Assembly (NCBI RefSeq): GCF_947331435.1
Contig: NZ_CAMZOF010000005.1
Coordinates: 496,001 to 560,000, forward strand
Direction of reading: 5' to 3'
From: Pelagibius sp. Alg239-R121
GTDB lineage: Bacteria; Pseudomonadota; Alphaproteobacteria; Kiloniellales; Kiloniellaceae
DNA: 64,000 nucleotides
The notes under the pieces: model-generated
The model's database searches: none
What the model saw: only the letters and a program-made list of their open reading frames with translations
What the model was told of the DNA's origin: nothing
Shown: piece by piece, positions 25,441 to 34,169 of the stretch
Position numbering within the stretch: the first letter of the stretch is position 1
Layout of the letters: every line of letters begins with the position of its first letter
Position numbers and translations under genes: made by a program

Positions 25441-26424
25441 TCAGTCGCCGCGCACCGGCATCTTGTCCAGGTGCCGCAACATCGCGACAAAGGCCGACAA
25501 CTTCTCACGCTGATAGGCGGGAACGTCCAGCTTCGAATAGTCGAGAAAGCCCTGCTGTGTCCTCAAGCCAATGCGGCCTTCCTTCATGTTGCTTTCGACG
25601 ATGGGCGGGGAGGAAAATCGGTCTTCACCCGTGGCTTCGGTCATGTAGCGGCTTGCGTAGTAGAGAATATCGCCGCCGCCCCAATCGATGAATTCGAGCA
25701 GGCCGAGGATCGCGAAGCGAAACCCGAAACCGTACTTGGTTGCCTTGTCGATATCCTCTGCCGAGGCCACACCTTCCTCGACCATTCGGGCTGCTTCGTT
25801 CAGAGCAAGGGCCTGGATGCGCGGCACGATGTATCCCGGACTGGCGCTGCAGACAACGGGTACTTTTCCGATGGCTTCCAGCAGGGTCTTGAGGCGTTCC
25901 GTCACTTCAGGGTCGGTTTTAGCACCAGGCGACAGCTCGACCAGGGGAACGAGGAATGCCGGGTTGAGCCAATGGGCGTTTAGGAAGCGGCCTGGCGGTG
26001 TTACGAAGGCCTGCAGGTCGTCAGAAAGAATCGTCGAGGTCGTCGATGCGACGATCGCATCTACGTCGGCATACGCTGTGATGAGAGCGAAGGCGTCACG
26101 TTTGGCATCGAGTGTTTCCGGCACACCCTCGAACACGACCTCTGCATCGCCAAGGGTAGAGCAGCAGTCCGCTGCGGCGTGATAAGTGATCCTCTCGGCC
26201 GTCGTCTCTGCATCCGATGTCGGCAGCATGCCGAAACCGGCCATCATGGAAAGCGTGGCGGCGACTTCCGATGCTGCGGCTTCGCGCAACGCTTCAAATT
26301 CACTATCGGACCGCGGTTTGACGTCAATGAGGTGGACCGGATGCCCGGCGTAGGCAAAAGCAATAGCGATTCCACGCCCCATGCGTCCTGCGCCAACGGC
26401 AGCGATGACTGCTTTTCCACTCAT
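25441..26424 (-). CDS. 3-hydroxyacyl-CoA dehydrogenase family NAD-dependent enzyme
   Basis: The protein (327 residues) has an N-terminal Rossmann fold with GAGRMGRGIA (11-20), an Asp at the end of strand two (LIDVKP) favouring NAD, and the C-terminal helical domain of the 3HCDH family. Typical family stretches are NAHWLNPAFLVPLVELSPG and GYIVPRIQALALNEA. Relatives include 3-hydroxybutyryl-CoA dehydrogenase, L-carnitine dehydrogenase and lambda-crystallin; the His in NAHW is the catalytic base candidate. It overlaps nothing but lies 1 bp after the octopine-type gene, so both are one operon. The pairing suggests a hydroxy acid or carnitine-like substrate rather than beta-oxidation, as no other fatty-acid genes are present. 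Confidence 0.9.
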   Translation of the reverse strand: MSGKAVIAAVGAGRMGRGIAIAFAYAGHPVHLIDVKPRSDSEFEALREAAASEVAATLSMMAGFGMLPTSDAETTAERITYHAAADCCSTLGDAEVVFEGVPETLDAKRDAFALITAYADVDAIVASTTSTILSDDLQAFVTPPGRFLNAHWLNPAFLVPLVELSPGAKTDPEVTERLKTLLEAIGKVPVVCSASPGYIVPRIQALALNEAARMVEEGVASAEDIDKATKYGFGFRFAILGLLEFIDWGGGDILYYASRYMTEATGEDRFSSPPIVESNMKEGRIGLRTQQGFLDYSKLDVPAYQREKLSAFVAMLRHLDKMPVRGD

Positions 26425-26425
26425 C

Positions 26426-27511
26426 TCAAAAGCCTTTTGCGAGAAGACTGTTCATTGCAGGCCGGTCGAGATTCGCCAGGCCCAGCGCCTCCAGCGTCCG
26501 TCCGCTTTGTCTGAAGTTATCTTCGCAAACGGCCGAACCGATTGCGAGCAGCCCGGTTGCGGTCGGCGCGGGAACCTCCGCCCAATCCGCCACGGAGACA
26601 AGGAACGCCAGTCCGGTTGCCACGTCCTCGAGCATGTAGCGGTGTTCGGTCAGGACCAACTGTTCCCGCCAGTCATCGGAATCAACCAGCTTTTCATGCG
26701 CCGCATTGCCATACATCCATTCGTCGCGGGCATCGTCGTAGTGATCGGCAAGTGGAAAGTGGGGCGCGCCGTAGCCGAGTGCCTCGCGGATCGCCATACG
26801 TTCGTCGTCAAGACGTGTCGTGACGCGCCTGATCGCCGGTTGTGTGCCCTCATTATGAATATCCCAATGGTCAAAATGCTCGATCGGGCCGGCATTCATT
26901 AGGATCAATGGAGGATGGATGATTGGGCCGGCATTCATCAGGGCGCCGGACAACCCGTCACCCGCATCCTCGACTGCGGGAAAAGCCTGGCGGATTATCT
27001 CCAACGCCTGATCGCGCCGCGTAAGCGGGAATACGCCGGTGGGTAGGCGCGTTGCACGGGTTGTGATTGCGATCTTGAAGGTACCGTGCTTGCGGGTGAG
27101 ATACGGGAGGGTGCCTGCTTCAGCAAAGGCCGGCTGCGCGCGATTGCCATTGGCATGAACCCTTTGCGCCATTAGGTAGCTGCCGAAACTCCCAGGCGGT
27201 AAAAAAATCACCTGCTCGTCGCGGAGGTAAGGAGCAAGGGCCATGGCGATGTCGTTTTGCGCGGTCGCGGGGGCAGGGCAGACAATCAATGCCGCGCCCT
27301 CTACCGCTTCTCCTATATCAGCAGTGACGAGGCCAATGCGGACATTGCGTTCGCCCCGGCTGTCCTTAAGGGTCAGGGTGTTTCCTGCCTCGTTCAAGGC
27401 GTCGACGGCATCGGCGTTCCGACGCCAAAATCGAACTCTATGACCCTGTTCGCTCAGGTCGACTGCCGCTGCGTGTGAGCCATTTCCTCCACCAAGCACC
27501 GCAATTTCCAT
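26426..27511 (-). CDS. NAD/NADP octopine/nopaline dehydrogenase family protein
   Basis: This 361-residue enzyme has an N-terminal NAD(P)-binding motif VLGGGNGSHA (5-14) and the helical C-terminal domain of opine dehydrogenases, with the conserved-type His and Asp in NAGPIEHFDHWDIHNEG. These enzymes interconvert opines with an amino acid plus a keto acid. The middle has a curious near-repeat (LMNAGPII followed 12 residues later by LMNAGPIE). The ATG at 27511 is preceded by GGAAGGATTGAGG and is preferred over an upstream in-frame start. It is transcribed with the 3HCDH-type gene. A role in oxidising an opine-like compound taken up by the neighbouring TRAP system is plausible but unproven. Confidence 0.88.
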   Translation of the reverse strand: MEIAVLGGGNGSHAAAVDLSEQGHRVRFWRRNADAVDALNEAGNTLTLKDSRGERNVRIGLVTADIGEAVEGAALIVCPAPATAQNDIAMALAPYLRDEQVIFLPPGSFGSYLMAQRVHANGNRAQPAFAEAGTLPYLTRKHGTFKIAITTRATRLPTGVFPLTRRDQALEIIRQAFPAVEDAGDGLSGALMNAGPIIHPPLILMNAGPIEHFDHWDIHNEGTQPAIRRVTTRLDDERMAIREALGYGAPHFPLADHYDDARDEWMYGNAAHEKLVDSDDWREQLVLTEHRYMLEDVATGLAFLVSVADWAEVPAPTATGLLAIGSAVCEDNFRQSGRTLEALGLANLDRPAMNSLLAKGF

Positions 27512-27689
27512 ATCGAACCTCAATCCTTCCAACTGCAACGACACGCTGATTATCAGATTAAGGAGTGGGGATCACCGGCACAAAAAAGTCAATTGTGCGA
27601 TAAGCTGGCAGCTATCGAGTCCATCGGCCCAACACCGGAGGGGCGGTCTGCGGGCGGGTACATCACCCAAGAAAAGGAGTTTTGAGTCC

Positions 27690-28394
27690 TTGAACTACAG
27701 TATTTTTGCGGTTTACGAAGGCGCGACCGCACAGTCATCAGTTCTGGCTGATTGTTTTCGCGAGACCTCCGCGCGATGGGCGGAGAACCAGCCTCGAGAC
27801 CTCAGCCTTGATCTTTTCCTGCCCGAGCCGGCGCCCGTGCTTTTGTTCGATGATGGCCCTGGCCCGGCGGCAATCCTGGAGATTTCCTGTCAAAAACTCG
27901 CGACGCTCGAGCGTCTGATCGCCGAGGATAGTTTCGGGTGTCAATTCGTTCGCAGACCGGCGGAGCTGTTGCCAGGACTTGCCGTGACGTTTGGCGCGTT
28001 TCGTTCGCTGACCACTCCGGTTGCCGGTGCTGAGGTTGCCCACCCGAGGCGGGCCAAGCTGTCGTTTATTGTGCGCTACTACGGTCCGATGCCCGACGAA
28101 ACAGCCTTCCAGAATTTCTACACGACCAATCATCCGCCGATCCTGGCGCAATTTCCGGATATCCGGAACGTTTGTTGTTATCTACCTGAAAAACTGCAAA
28201 ATTTTGAGCTTCCCGCAAGCGAGATCCTCCTAATCAATGAGGTTGTATTCGACGACCTTGCGGGCCTGAACATGGCGCTCGCATCTGATGTTATCCCCCT
28301 ACTGAAGGCAGATTCGGCCAGATTTCCGCCCTTCGGCCACTCCACACACCATGCCATGCGGCGTGAAGAACTCGTGGATAAACCCAGGGAATAA
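27690..28394 (+). CDS. EthD-like dimeric alpha/beta-barrel protein
   Basis: This is a 234-residue cytoplasmic protein with weak likeness to EthD-type ferredoxin-like domains. The second half has FIVRYYGPMPDETAFQNFYTTNHPPILAQFPDIRNVCCYL, including the family pattern of a strand followed by a helix carrying an HP pair. The first half may be a second, degenerate copy. The TTG start at 27690 is chosen because AAAAGGAG lies about 10 bp upstream and no nearby ATG gives the first strand (YSIFAVYEG). It precedes the TRAP transporter genes. EthD proteins are small-molecule enzymes or accessory factors in catabolic operons; exact role unknown. Confidence 0.7.
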   Translation: MNYSIFAVYEGATAQSSVLADCFRETSARWAENQPRDLSLDLFLPEPAPVLLFDDGPGPAAILEISCQKLATLERLIAEDSFGCQFVRRPAELLPGLAVTFGAFRSLTTPVAGAEVAHPRRAKLSFIVRYYGPMPDETAFQNFYTTNHPPILAQFPDIRNVCCYLPEKLQNFELPASEILLINEVVFDDLAGLNMALASDVIPLLKADSARFPPFGHSTHHAMRREELVDKPRE

Positions 28395-28436
28395 ATTGCT
28401 GAATATTATGCAACCATGGGAATTGTGTTCTTTCTA

Positions 28437-28455
28437 ATCAATTGTTCTAATTGAT
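28437..28455. promoter_or_regulatory. Inverted repeat upstream of TRAP transporter operon (candidate operator)
   Basis: ATCAATT (28437-28443) and AATTGAT (28449-28455) are exact inverted arms with a 5-nt spacer, in an AT-rich stretch 126 bp before the TRAP binding-protein gene. The size suits a dimeric helix-turn-helix regulator. No regulator gene is adjacent. Confidence 0.45.
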
Positions 28456-28580
28456 AATTTTCAAAGTCTTGCACATGATAACAGTCCAATGCATCATCAA
28501 CCTGCTGATCGGAATTTGGTGCCTGAAGGATAACGGGCAGGGCGATCTGCCGAAAAAACAATGAACAGGGGGTATCAAGC

Positions 28581-29603
28581 ATGAGAGAGTTGCGTGCAGT
28601 AGCAAAGAAGATCCTGGGCTTTACCGCGACCGCGAGTTTAGCCACGATCCTGGCTTCAGGAACCGCGTTTGCCGTGGACAAAGTCACGGCGGTTCACGCC
28701 TTTCCCGGGTTTCTCGTCTACACCAAGACATTTTTGGCCATGGTCGAAGATATCAACGCCCGCGGAAAGGGCATTGTGGAAATCCAGGTCAAGGGCGGCC
28801 CCGAAGCCATTGGCATGTTCCAACAGCCTCAGGCAGTCCGCGATGGCGTCGTTGACATGGTGCATACGCCAGGCAGTTTCTACGGCGCTTCGGTGCCAGA
28901 AATCGATGCCATGGTTGCAGCCCGCGTGACGCCGATGGAAGCACGCGCGAATGGTGGTGCGGCGCTGATGGATGAAGTTCACCAGCAGCGGTTTAACGTC
29001 AAACATCTTGGCTGGATCGACGGTGGCATCCAGTTTCACATCTACAGCACCAAGGAATTCAAGTTCGACAGTGAAGGGGTCATTGATCTCACCGGTGTCA
29101 AACTGCGTGACAATCCGATTTATCACGCGTTCTTCGAGGCGCTGAAAGCCACGACCGCGTCGATGAAGGCCACTGAAGTTTACGCGGCTCTTGAAAAAGG
29201 CGTGGTCGATGCCGCCGCCTGGACGTCGATCGGCATCATGGATCTGAAGTGGGACAAGTTCGTCAAATACCGGATCGACCCACAGTTCTACAACACGGAC
29301 ATCGGTGTGATCTTCAACAAGGATTCCTGGGGTAACCTGTCGCCGGAATCTCAGAAACTGATCCAGGATGTGGTCGCCGAGTGGGAGCAAAAATCCTATG
29401 ACGCGCGGCAACTGGATGTCGCAAGCGATGCCGCCGAGCTGCAAAAACGCGGCATGAAGTTTGTTTCCATGAGCCCTGAAGCATCAGCCAAGTACCTCAC
29501 CCTAGCGGACGATGCGGCCTGGGGACGCATGAAGGGCCGGCTGGAAGAAATGGGCGGCATGGAAAATTACGACAAGCTGCGCAAGCTCTACTACAAAGAG
29601 TAG
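28581..29603 (+). CDS. TRAP transporter substrate-binding protein, DctP family
   Basis: This is the periplasmic binding protein of a TRAP carrier, 340 residues, with an N-terminal signal peptide (about 1-29, cleavage near AFA-VD). It has DctP-family features, including GVKLRDNPIYHAFFEAL and the conserved arginine-bearing strand that binds the substrate carboxylate (VKLR). The membrane subunits follow directly. TRAP systems import carboxylic and amino-carboxylic acids using the sodium gradient. In this context (opine-type and 3HCDH-type dehydrogenases just upstream) an organic acid with an amino or hydroxy group is likely. Confidence 0.93.
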   Translation: MRELRAVAKKILGFTATASLATILASGTAFAVDKVTAVHAFPGFLVYTKTFLAMVEDINARGKGIVEIQVKGGPEAIGMFQQPQAVRDGVVDMVHTPGSFYGASVPEIDAMVAARVTPMEARANGGAALMDEVHQQRFNVKHLGWIDGGIQFHIYSTKEFKFDSEGVIDLTGVKLRDNPIYHAFFEALKATTASMKATEVYAALEKGVVDAAAWTSIGIMDLKWDKFVKYRIDPQFYNTDIGVIFNKDSWGNLSPESQKLIQDVVAEWEQKSYDARQLDVASDAAELQKRGMKFVSMSPEASAKYLTLADDAAWGRMKGRLEEMGGMENYDKLRKLYYKE

Positions 29604-29640
29604 CAACAACTAAGAAAACGGGACGACCCTTGCCGGTGCG

Positions 29641-30174
29641 GTGTTCATGATCATCGCCCGGCCGGGTTTGGAGAATTGTATGCGGCTGGTTGACAGGATT
29701 TGCGACGTGCTGGCGGTTTTTGCCGGTGTGAGCCTGGTTCTCATCATGTTCGCCATCGTTCTGCAGGCCACGCTTCGAACCTTCGGCTTCTCCGGCTCAT
29801 CCCACATCTTTACCTTTTCCGAATACGGTTTGCTGTACATCGCAATGGCGGCGTCTCCCTGGCTCGTGCGCCTGAAGGGACACGTTTTCATCGAACTGTT
29901 CACGGCAGTGCTTCCCAACAGCTTTACGCCCCTGTTTTCGCGGATCGTGTCCGGCCTTTGCATTCTGATCTGCGTCTTTTTGGTATGGTACACCGGTGAA
30001 GCAACCTTTAAGGCCTACCGCCTCGGCGACACGGACATGCGGTCCCTGGATATGCCCAAGTGGCTGTTGCTAGGCGCCATGCCCATCTGTTTTTCGCTTA
30101 TGGCCGTTCAGTTCTCGCGCTTTGTATTCGGTGCGGAAACCCTGCATTCCGGAGAGGCGGGCGTGCATGAATGA
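29641..30174 (+). CDS. TRAP transporter small permease subunit, DctQ family
   Basis: This protein of 177 residues has four predicted membrane helices, including the family-typical segment around the second helix with the conserved SPWLVRLKGHVFIE. It lies between the DctP and DctM genes. GTG at 29641 or ATG at 29647 are both possible starts. In the DctPQM complex it links the binding protein to the large transport subunit. Confidence 0.9.
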   Translation: MFMIIARPGLENCMRLVDRICDVLAVFAGVSLVLIMFAIVLQATLRTFGFSGSSHIFTFSEYGLLYIAMAASPWLVRLKGHVFIELFTAVLPNSFTPLFSRIVSGLCILICVFLVWYTGEATFKAYRLGDTDMRSLDMPKWLLLGAMPICFSLMAVQFSRFVFGAETLHSGEAGVHE

Positions 30175-30198
30175 TATCGCTCCACTGAGGGCCTGCTG

Positions 30199-31536
30199 AT
30201 GGAGTGGTATTTTGCCCTCCTTTTTCTTTTGGGGCTCGTTCTCGCGTTCATGTTCGTCGGCGTTCCGATCGCGCTGGCGTTTCTCGCGGCGAATATGATC
30301 GGCGCTACCTATTTCATGGGTGGAAACGGCAGTCTCTTCGTGCAGATGTCGCGCGGTATCGGCCAACTGGCGAACAACGCCATTCCGACGGTTTCCACAT
30401 TCAATCTCATGCCCGTGCCGATGTTCTTGCTGATGGGGGAAATCTTTTTCCACACCGGCCTTGCCAACAAGATGTTCGGAGCGATCGACCGGCTGATGGG
30501 GCGTATTCCGGGCCGGCTGTCTTTCGTAACGGTCGCGGGCGGCACTGCCTTTGCCACGCTGTCCGGGTCGTCGATGGGTTCGACCGCGCTGCTGGGATCC
30601 TTGATGGTCCCCGAAATGCAAAAGCGCGGATACAAAAAGCATATGGCGATCGGTCCGATCCTGGGCACCGGCGGCCTGGCCATGCTGATCCCGCCATCGG
30701 CTCTTGCAGTGCTCTTGGCGACACTTGCCAACCTGGATGTCGGCAAGCTCCTGATTGCAGGGGTGGTTCCGGGACTGGTGCTGGCCGGGTTTTATGCCGT
30801 TTTGATCCTGATCATGTGCCTTATCGACCCCGAGGCGGCGCCCTCTTACGACGTTGAATCCGCCACTTGGGTGGAACGCGCAAGACTGCTTTTCTTTGAC
30901 GTCGTACCCATGATTTCGATTGTCGTTGGCGTGATCCTGCTCATTCTAAACGGCTGGGCGACACCTTCGGAATCCGCCGCCTTCGGATGCATGGGTGTCC
31001 TGCTGCTTGCAATTCTCTACAGAAAACTGACCTGGGACAGCTTCGTCAAATCGGTCACCGGGGCGCTGCGGGTCACGACGATGGCCCTGCTCATCATTTT
31101 TGGATCAGCGACCTTTTCCGCCTTGCTCGCTTTTTCCGGTGCCAGTTCGGGCCTGATCCGTTTTGCCACGGGGTTCGATCTGGATCCGATCGTAATGCTG
31201 CTTGTGATGTTCGGCATCCTTCTGGTGCTCGGCATGTTCATGGACCAGCTGTCTATGATGCTTTTGACCGTGCCGGTGTTTTTTCCCCTGGCAGAAACAC
31301 TCGGGTTCGATTTGATCTGGTTTGGCGTGATCATCCTGCTGGCGCTGGAGATCAGCTTCACGACGCCGCCCTTCGGTCTGTTGCTATTCGTCATGAAAGG
31401 CGTGTCCACGCCGGGAACGACCATGCGCGACATCTACGTTGCGGCGATCCCCTTCATGGGTTGCGCAATTCTGTTGGTTGGCTTGCTGCTGATCTGGCCG
31501 GATATCGCACTCTGGCTTCCGAGCCTGGGTAAGTAG
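30199..31536 (+). CDS. TRAP transporter large permease, DctM family
   Basis: This is the transport subunit, 445 residues, almost wholly hydrophobic with about twelve membrane segments. Family signatures include the GSSMGSTALLGSLMVPEM motif with its flanking small residues and the ILGTGGLAMLIPPS loop, which match the DctM substrate/Na+ binding hairpins. It follows the small permease by 24 bp. With DctP and DctQ it forms a complete secondary importer. It ends 83 bp short of the convergent racemase-fold gene. Confidence 0.94.
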   Translation: MEWYFALLFLLGLVLAFMFVGVPIALAFLAANMIGATYFMGGNGSLFVQMSRGIGQLANNAIPTVSTFNLMPVPMFLLMGEIFFHTGLANKMFGAIDRLMGRIPGRLSFVTVAGGTAFATLSGSSMGSTALLGSLMVPEMQKRGYKKHMAIGPILGTGGLAMLIPPSALAVLLATLANLDVGKLLIAGVVPGLVLAGFYAVLILIMCLIDPEAAPSYDVESATWVERARLLFFDVVPMISIVVGVILLILNGWATPSESAAFGCMGVLLLAILYRKLTWDSFVKSVTGALRVTTMALLIIFGSATFSALLAFSGASSGLIRFATGFDLDPIVMLLVMFGILLVLGMFMDQLSMMLLTVPVFFPLAETLGFDLIWFGVIILLALEISFTTPPFGLLLFVMKGVSTPGTTMRDIYVAAIPFMGCAILLVGLLLIWPDIALWLPSLGK

Positions 31537-31619
31537 GCTGCGACCAAAGTCTGATCGTTTTTGACCGCTTTAGTGAAAAACGTGAAACAGCCTTGATGGG
31601 CGCAGCCGTATCGTTGTGG

Positions 31620-32402
31620 TCAGAGGCCTTTAGGATGGATCAGGAATTCTTCGATGACTTCCGGCGGGGCCTTGGCGTAGTCGGAAACGCGACTGACGCC
31701 CTGGCCGGTCAGGCGTTTCAGACTGACCGCCATCTCTGCCATTTTGACAGCGATTGGAATTCCGTTGATCACAGGGGCTTCATCGACCAGATGGTTGTGG
31801 AACTTGGAAAACAGCAGCATGGGAATACCGCCACCTGGGATCAGCACGTCGGTTCCCTGAGCGATCAGCGGTTTGGCCTGTTCTTCGAATAGGACTTTGA
31901 CCTCTGCAGCGCGTTCGGCCGAATTGTAGGCCTCGAGTATCTGCCCTGGTTCGAAGGTCATCGCGTGGACGCCAGAGATCCGTTCTTTCAGGCCATATTT
32001 GCCGATCTGGTGATGGAACCAGGGGATGAAGCGTGGGTTGATCGTCACGATCCCGATGCGCTGGCCGAGCTGGCAGCAATAGAGCATCGTGGCCTCCCCC
32101 AGCGCGATCACCGGAATGTCGACCGCGGCGCGTACTTCGTAAAGCCCCGCATCCTGAAAATGCCCAACGACAAAGGCATCATACCCTTCCCGTTCTGCCT
32201 GAACCGCATTGCAGATCATTTCGCGCGCGCAGCGGAATTCAACAAGCGGGTGGGCGTAGGAATCGAAGGGGGTGATACCCCTGATGTCGACGGTGGTGCC
32301 GGGCGTGACAACTGCGTCTAAATGTTGGCCGAGCACATCCCAATAGGATTTGCCGTTCTCGTAGTCGACGTAGCTTTGATACCAGATTTTGATTGGCTTC
32401 AT
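31620..32402 (-). CDS. Aspartate/hydantoin racemase-fold protein lacking both catalytic cysteines
   Basis: The protein (260 residues) has the two-domain layout of the Asp/Glu/hydantoin racemase superfamily. The two positions that hold the catalytic cysteines in hydantoin racemases read VVGHFQDAGL (His81 in place of Cys) and LIPGGGIPML (Gly in place of Cys). Other cysteines (CCQLG in the middle) are not at the active site. It is therefore probably not a two-base racemase and could be an isomerase or decarboxylase of the same fold. ATG at 32402 is preferred over a longer open frame because it begins the first strand (IKIWYQ). It converges on the TRAP operon and lies 90 bp downstream of the MFS gene. 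Confidence 0.85.
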   Translation of the reverse strand: MKPIKIWYQSYVDYENGKSYWDVLGQHLDAVVTPGTTVDIRGITPFDSYAHPLVEFRCAREMICNAVQAEREGYDAFVVGHFQDAGLYEVRAAVDIPVIALGEATMLYCCQLGQRIGIVTINPRFIPWFHHQIGKYGLKERISGVHAMTFEPGQILEAYNSAERAAEVKVLFEEQAKPLIAQGTDVLIPGGGIPMLLFSKFHNHLVDEAPVINGIPIAVKMAEMAVSLKRLTGQGVSRVSDYAKAPPEVIEEFLIHPKGL

Positions 32403-32492
32403 GATGGCGGCTGTTCCGTTGAGGGACTTTGAGTGCGGAAACAAAGTCAAACGTGAATCAGCCGGCACTTCAATGATCGATTGGTCCCGGCA

Positions 32493-33734
32493 TTACGAAT
32501 TTGCGTAGGCGGGATGGTTGCGTGGGATTTGGCGCATGCACCAGATCAAGCCGATCAGAGAGAGGAGGGTCGCCATGGCGAACAGCGGCCCGTATCCCAG
32601 GAGGTCCGCCAGTGCTCCGCTGACCATGGAAGCCATCATGTAAATCACCAATTGGGCGCATGAGAGGATCGTAAAGTCGGTGGCCGGCTGACTGCGCGAA
32701 CTTGCCCCCATGTACAAGCTATAAAGCCCGACTACCTCCATGTAGCGGATAACAGTGTTAAAGAAGGCAAGGCCGATCAGAAAACTCGCTGTGACCGTTT
32801 GAGTCATGGCGGCAATTGCAAAACCTGCAAAGCACAGCGTGCGTGCGAGGCCCAGCCCGTAGAGACAGGTGAAGAGTCCGAATTTGCGGATCACCAGCGC
32901 CGCCAAAAGCGATCCCGCCAAGCCAACCGTTGCCGCTGACGCACCGCTGGTCAGGCCCACGGCGCTTAAGGACAGACCTTTGTCCACGAGAAATGGCTGC
33001 TCCATGGATTTCACGAATCCTTCACTGCAGCGATAGAGCAAGGCAAAGGACAAGACCTGCAACGCGTCCGGGCGACGCAGGAAGGCGAATAGGGAAGGGC
33101 GAGATTTAGCGGAGGCGTTCTGGCCATCTAGCGCTTTATCGTCAGCGACATCCTCTTTCATGCAGCAGATAGGCAGAGCGGCAATGCTTGAAAGCCCGGC
33201 AATGCTGAACATCATTACCTTCCAGCCGAAGTGATCGTAGAGGATCAATGCGAAGGCACTTCCGATCAGAACGCCTGCCGCGATGCTGCCCCCCTGAATG
33301 GCATTTCCGTATGCGCGTTGTTCGGGAGCGAGGACTTCGACGGCATAGCCGTCTGTTGCGATGTCCTGCGTCGAAGCGGCGAAAGCAACTAGGCAGGCGA
33401 TGGCGAAGATGATGCCGATGTCGTCGGCCGGGGAAAGCTGTGACAGGATCAGGATCAACCCGATAATTATCGCTTGCATGGGTAGAATCCAGGAGCGCCG
33501 CCGCCCCAGGCGAGAGAGTTGATAACGGTCGACGAAGGGGGCCCAGAGAAATTTCAGGATCCAGGGAATCAGAAGGACACCGATTGCACCGATCATGGTC
33601 CGCGATACGCCCACTTCCCTGAAGATGGCAGGCAGGGCGGCAATGAAGAGGTAAATTGGAATGGCCTGTGCGACGTACAGGCCGGTCAGAACAGTAAGAA
33701 TCCTCCGATGTGGAAAACTGTGGGTTACAGTCAT
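32493..33734 (-). CDS. MFS permease, AmpG/RhtX-like, siderophore-locus
   Basis: This is a major-facilitator protein of 413 residues with twelve predicted helices. The loop after the second and third helices has VDRYQLSRLGRRRSW, and QDIATDGYAVEVLAPEQRAYGNAIQGG is typical of the AmpG-like subgroup. RhtX and FptX siderophore permeases belong to this subgroup. It starts inside the stop of the upstream small protein (ATGA at 33731-33734), which itself follows the aerobactin-type receptor gene. Import of the ferric siderophore across the inner membrane is therefore likely, in place of an FhuBCD-type ABC importer, none of which is present here. AmpG-type muropeptide uptake is a less likely alternative. 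Confidence 0.82.
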   Translation of the reverse strand: MTVTHSFPHRRILTVLTGLYVAQAIPIYLFIAALPAIFREVGVSRTMIGAIGVLLIPWILKFLWAPFVDRYQLSRLGRRRSWILPMQAIIIGLILILSQLSPADDIGIIFAIACLVAFAASTQDIATDGYAVEVLAPEQRAYGNAIQGGSIAAGVLIGSAFALILYDHFGWKVMMFSIAGLSSIAALPICCMKEDVADDKALDGQNASAKSRPSLFAFLRRPDALQVLSFALLYRCSEGFVKSMEQPFLVDKGLSLSAVGLTSGASAATVGLAGSLLAALVIRKFGLFTCLYGLGLARTLCFAGFAIAAMTQTVTASFLIGLAFFNTVIRYMEVVGLYSLYMGASSRSQPATDFTILSCAQLVIYMMASMVSGALADLLGYGPLFAMATLLSLIGLIWCMRQIPRNHPAYANS

Positions 33735-34138
33735 GAAATCTCTGCTTGTTTTGAGCTTTGTTCATGTGCCTCAAGACAATTCACGAGGATCGGTATGGCC
33801 TGGTCTTCCTGTGGGATACGCTGCGTGGGGAAGGGCATGGCGCGAACGAAGTTATCGTCGTTCTGGTTCGGATCGATCTTCGGTCGAACTCTGACCAAGC
33901 CGAAGCAGAGTCGGGCCAGATGATCGCGGTTCCGCTTAAACCACAGTGCCTGGGCGCGGCGTGTCTCTGGGCTGACTTCTCCACTGTTGATATCGATGAC
34001 CGATATGAGGCCGAAGGGTGCAGACCTCTCACCGAGCAGCGCGAGAGCTTGGAGGTAATACTCTTCATCTTGCTGAGTTACGGCTCCAGTAAGCCGCATC
34101 CAAAGAAACGGGTCTCCCGTAGTGTCGAAAACGAACAT
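33731..34138 (-). CDS. Small conserved protein between iutA and MFS permease
   Basis: This is a 135-residue cytoplasmic protein, not recognised. It has the alternating strand/helix content of small STAS/SpoIIAA-like folds (FVFDTTGDPFLWMRLTGAVTQQDEEYYLQAL, then FGLISVIDINSGEV), but no motif secures this. It lies 31 bp after the iutA stop and its own stop overlaps the MFS start by 4 bp, so it is translationally coupled with the permease. A role as a regulator or chaperone of siderophore import is an inference from position alone. Confidence 0.7.
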   Translation of the reverse strand: MFVFDTTGDPFLWMRLTGAVTQQDEEYYLQALALLGERSAPFGLISVIDINSGEVSPETRRAQALWFKRNRDHLARLCFGLVRVRPKIDPNQNDDNFVRAMPFPTQRIPQEDQAIPILVNCLEAHEQSSKQAEIS

Positions 34139-34169
34139 GCCTGTTAAACCCTCGAGGATTTGAGATCGA

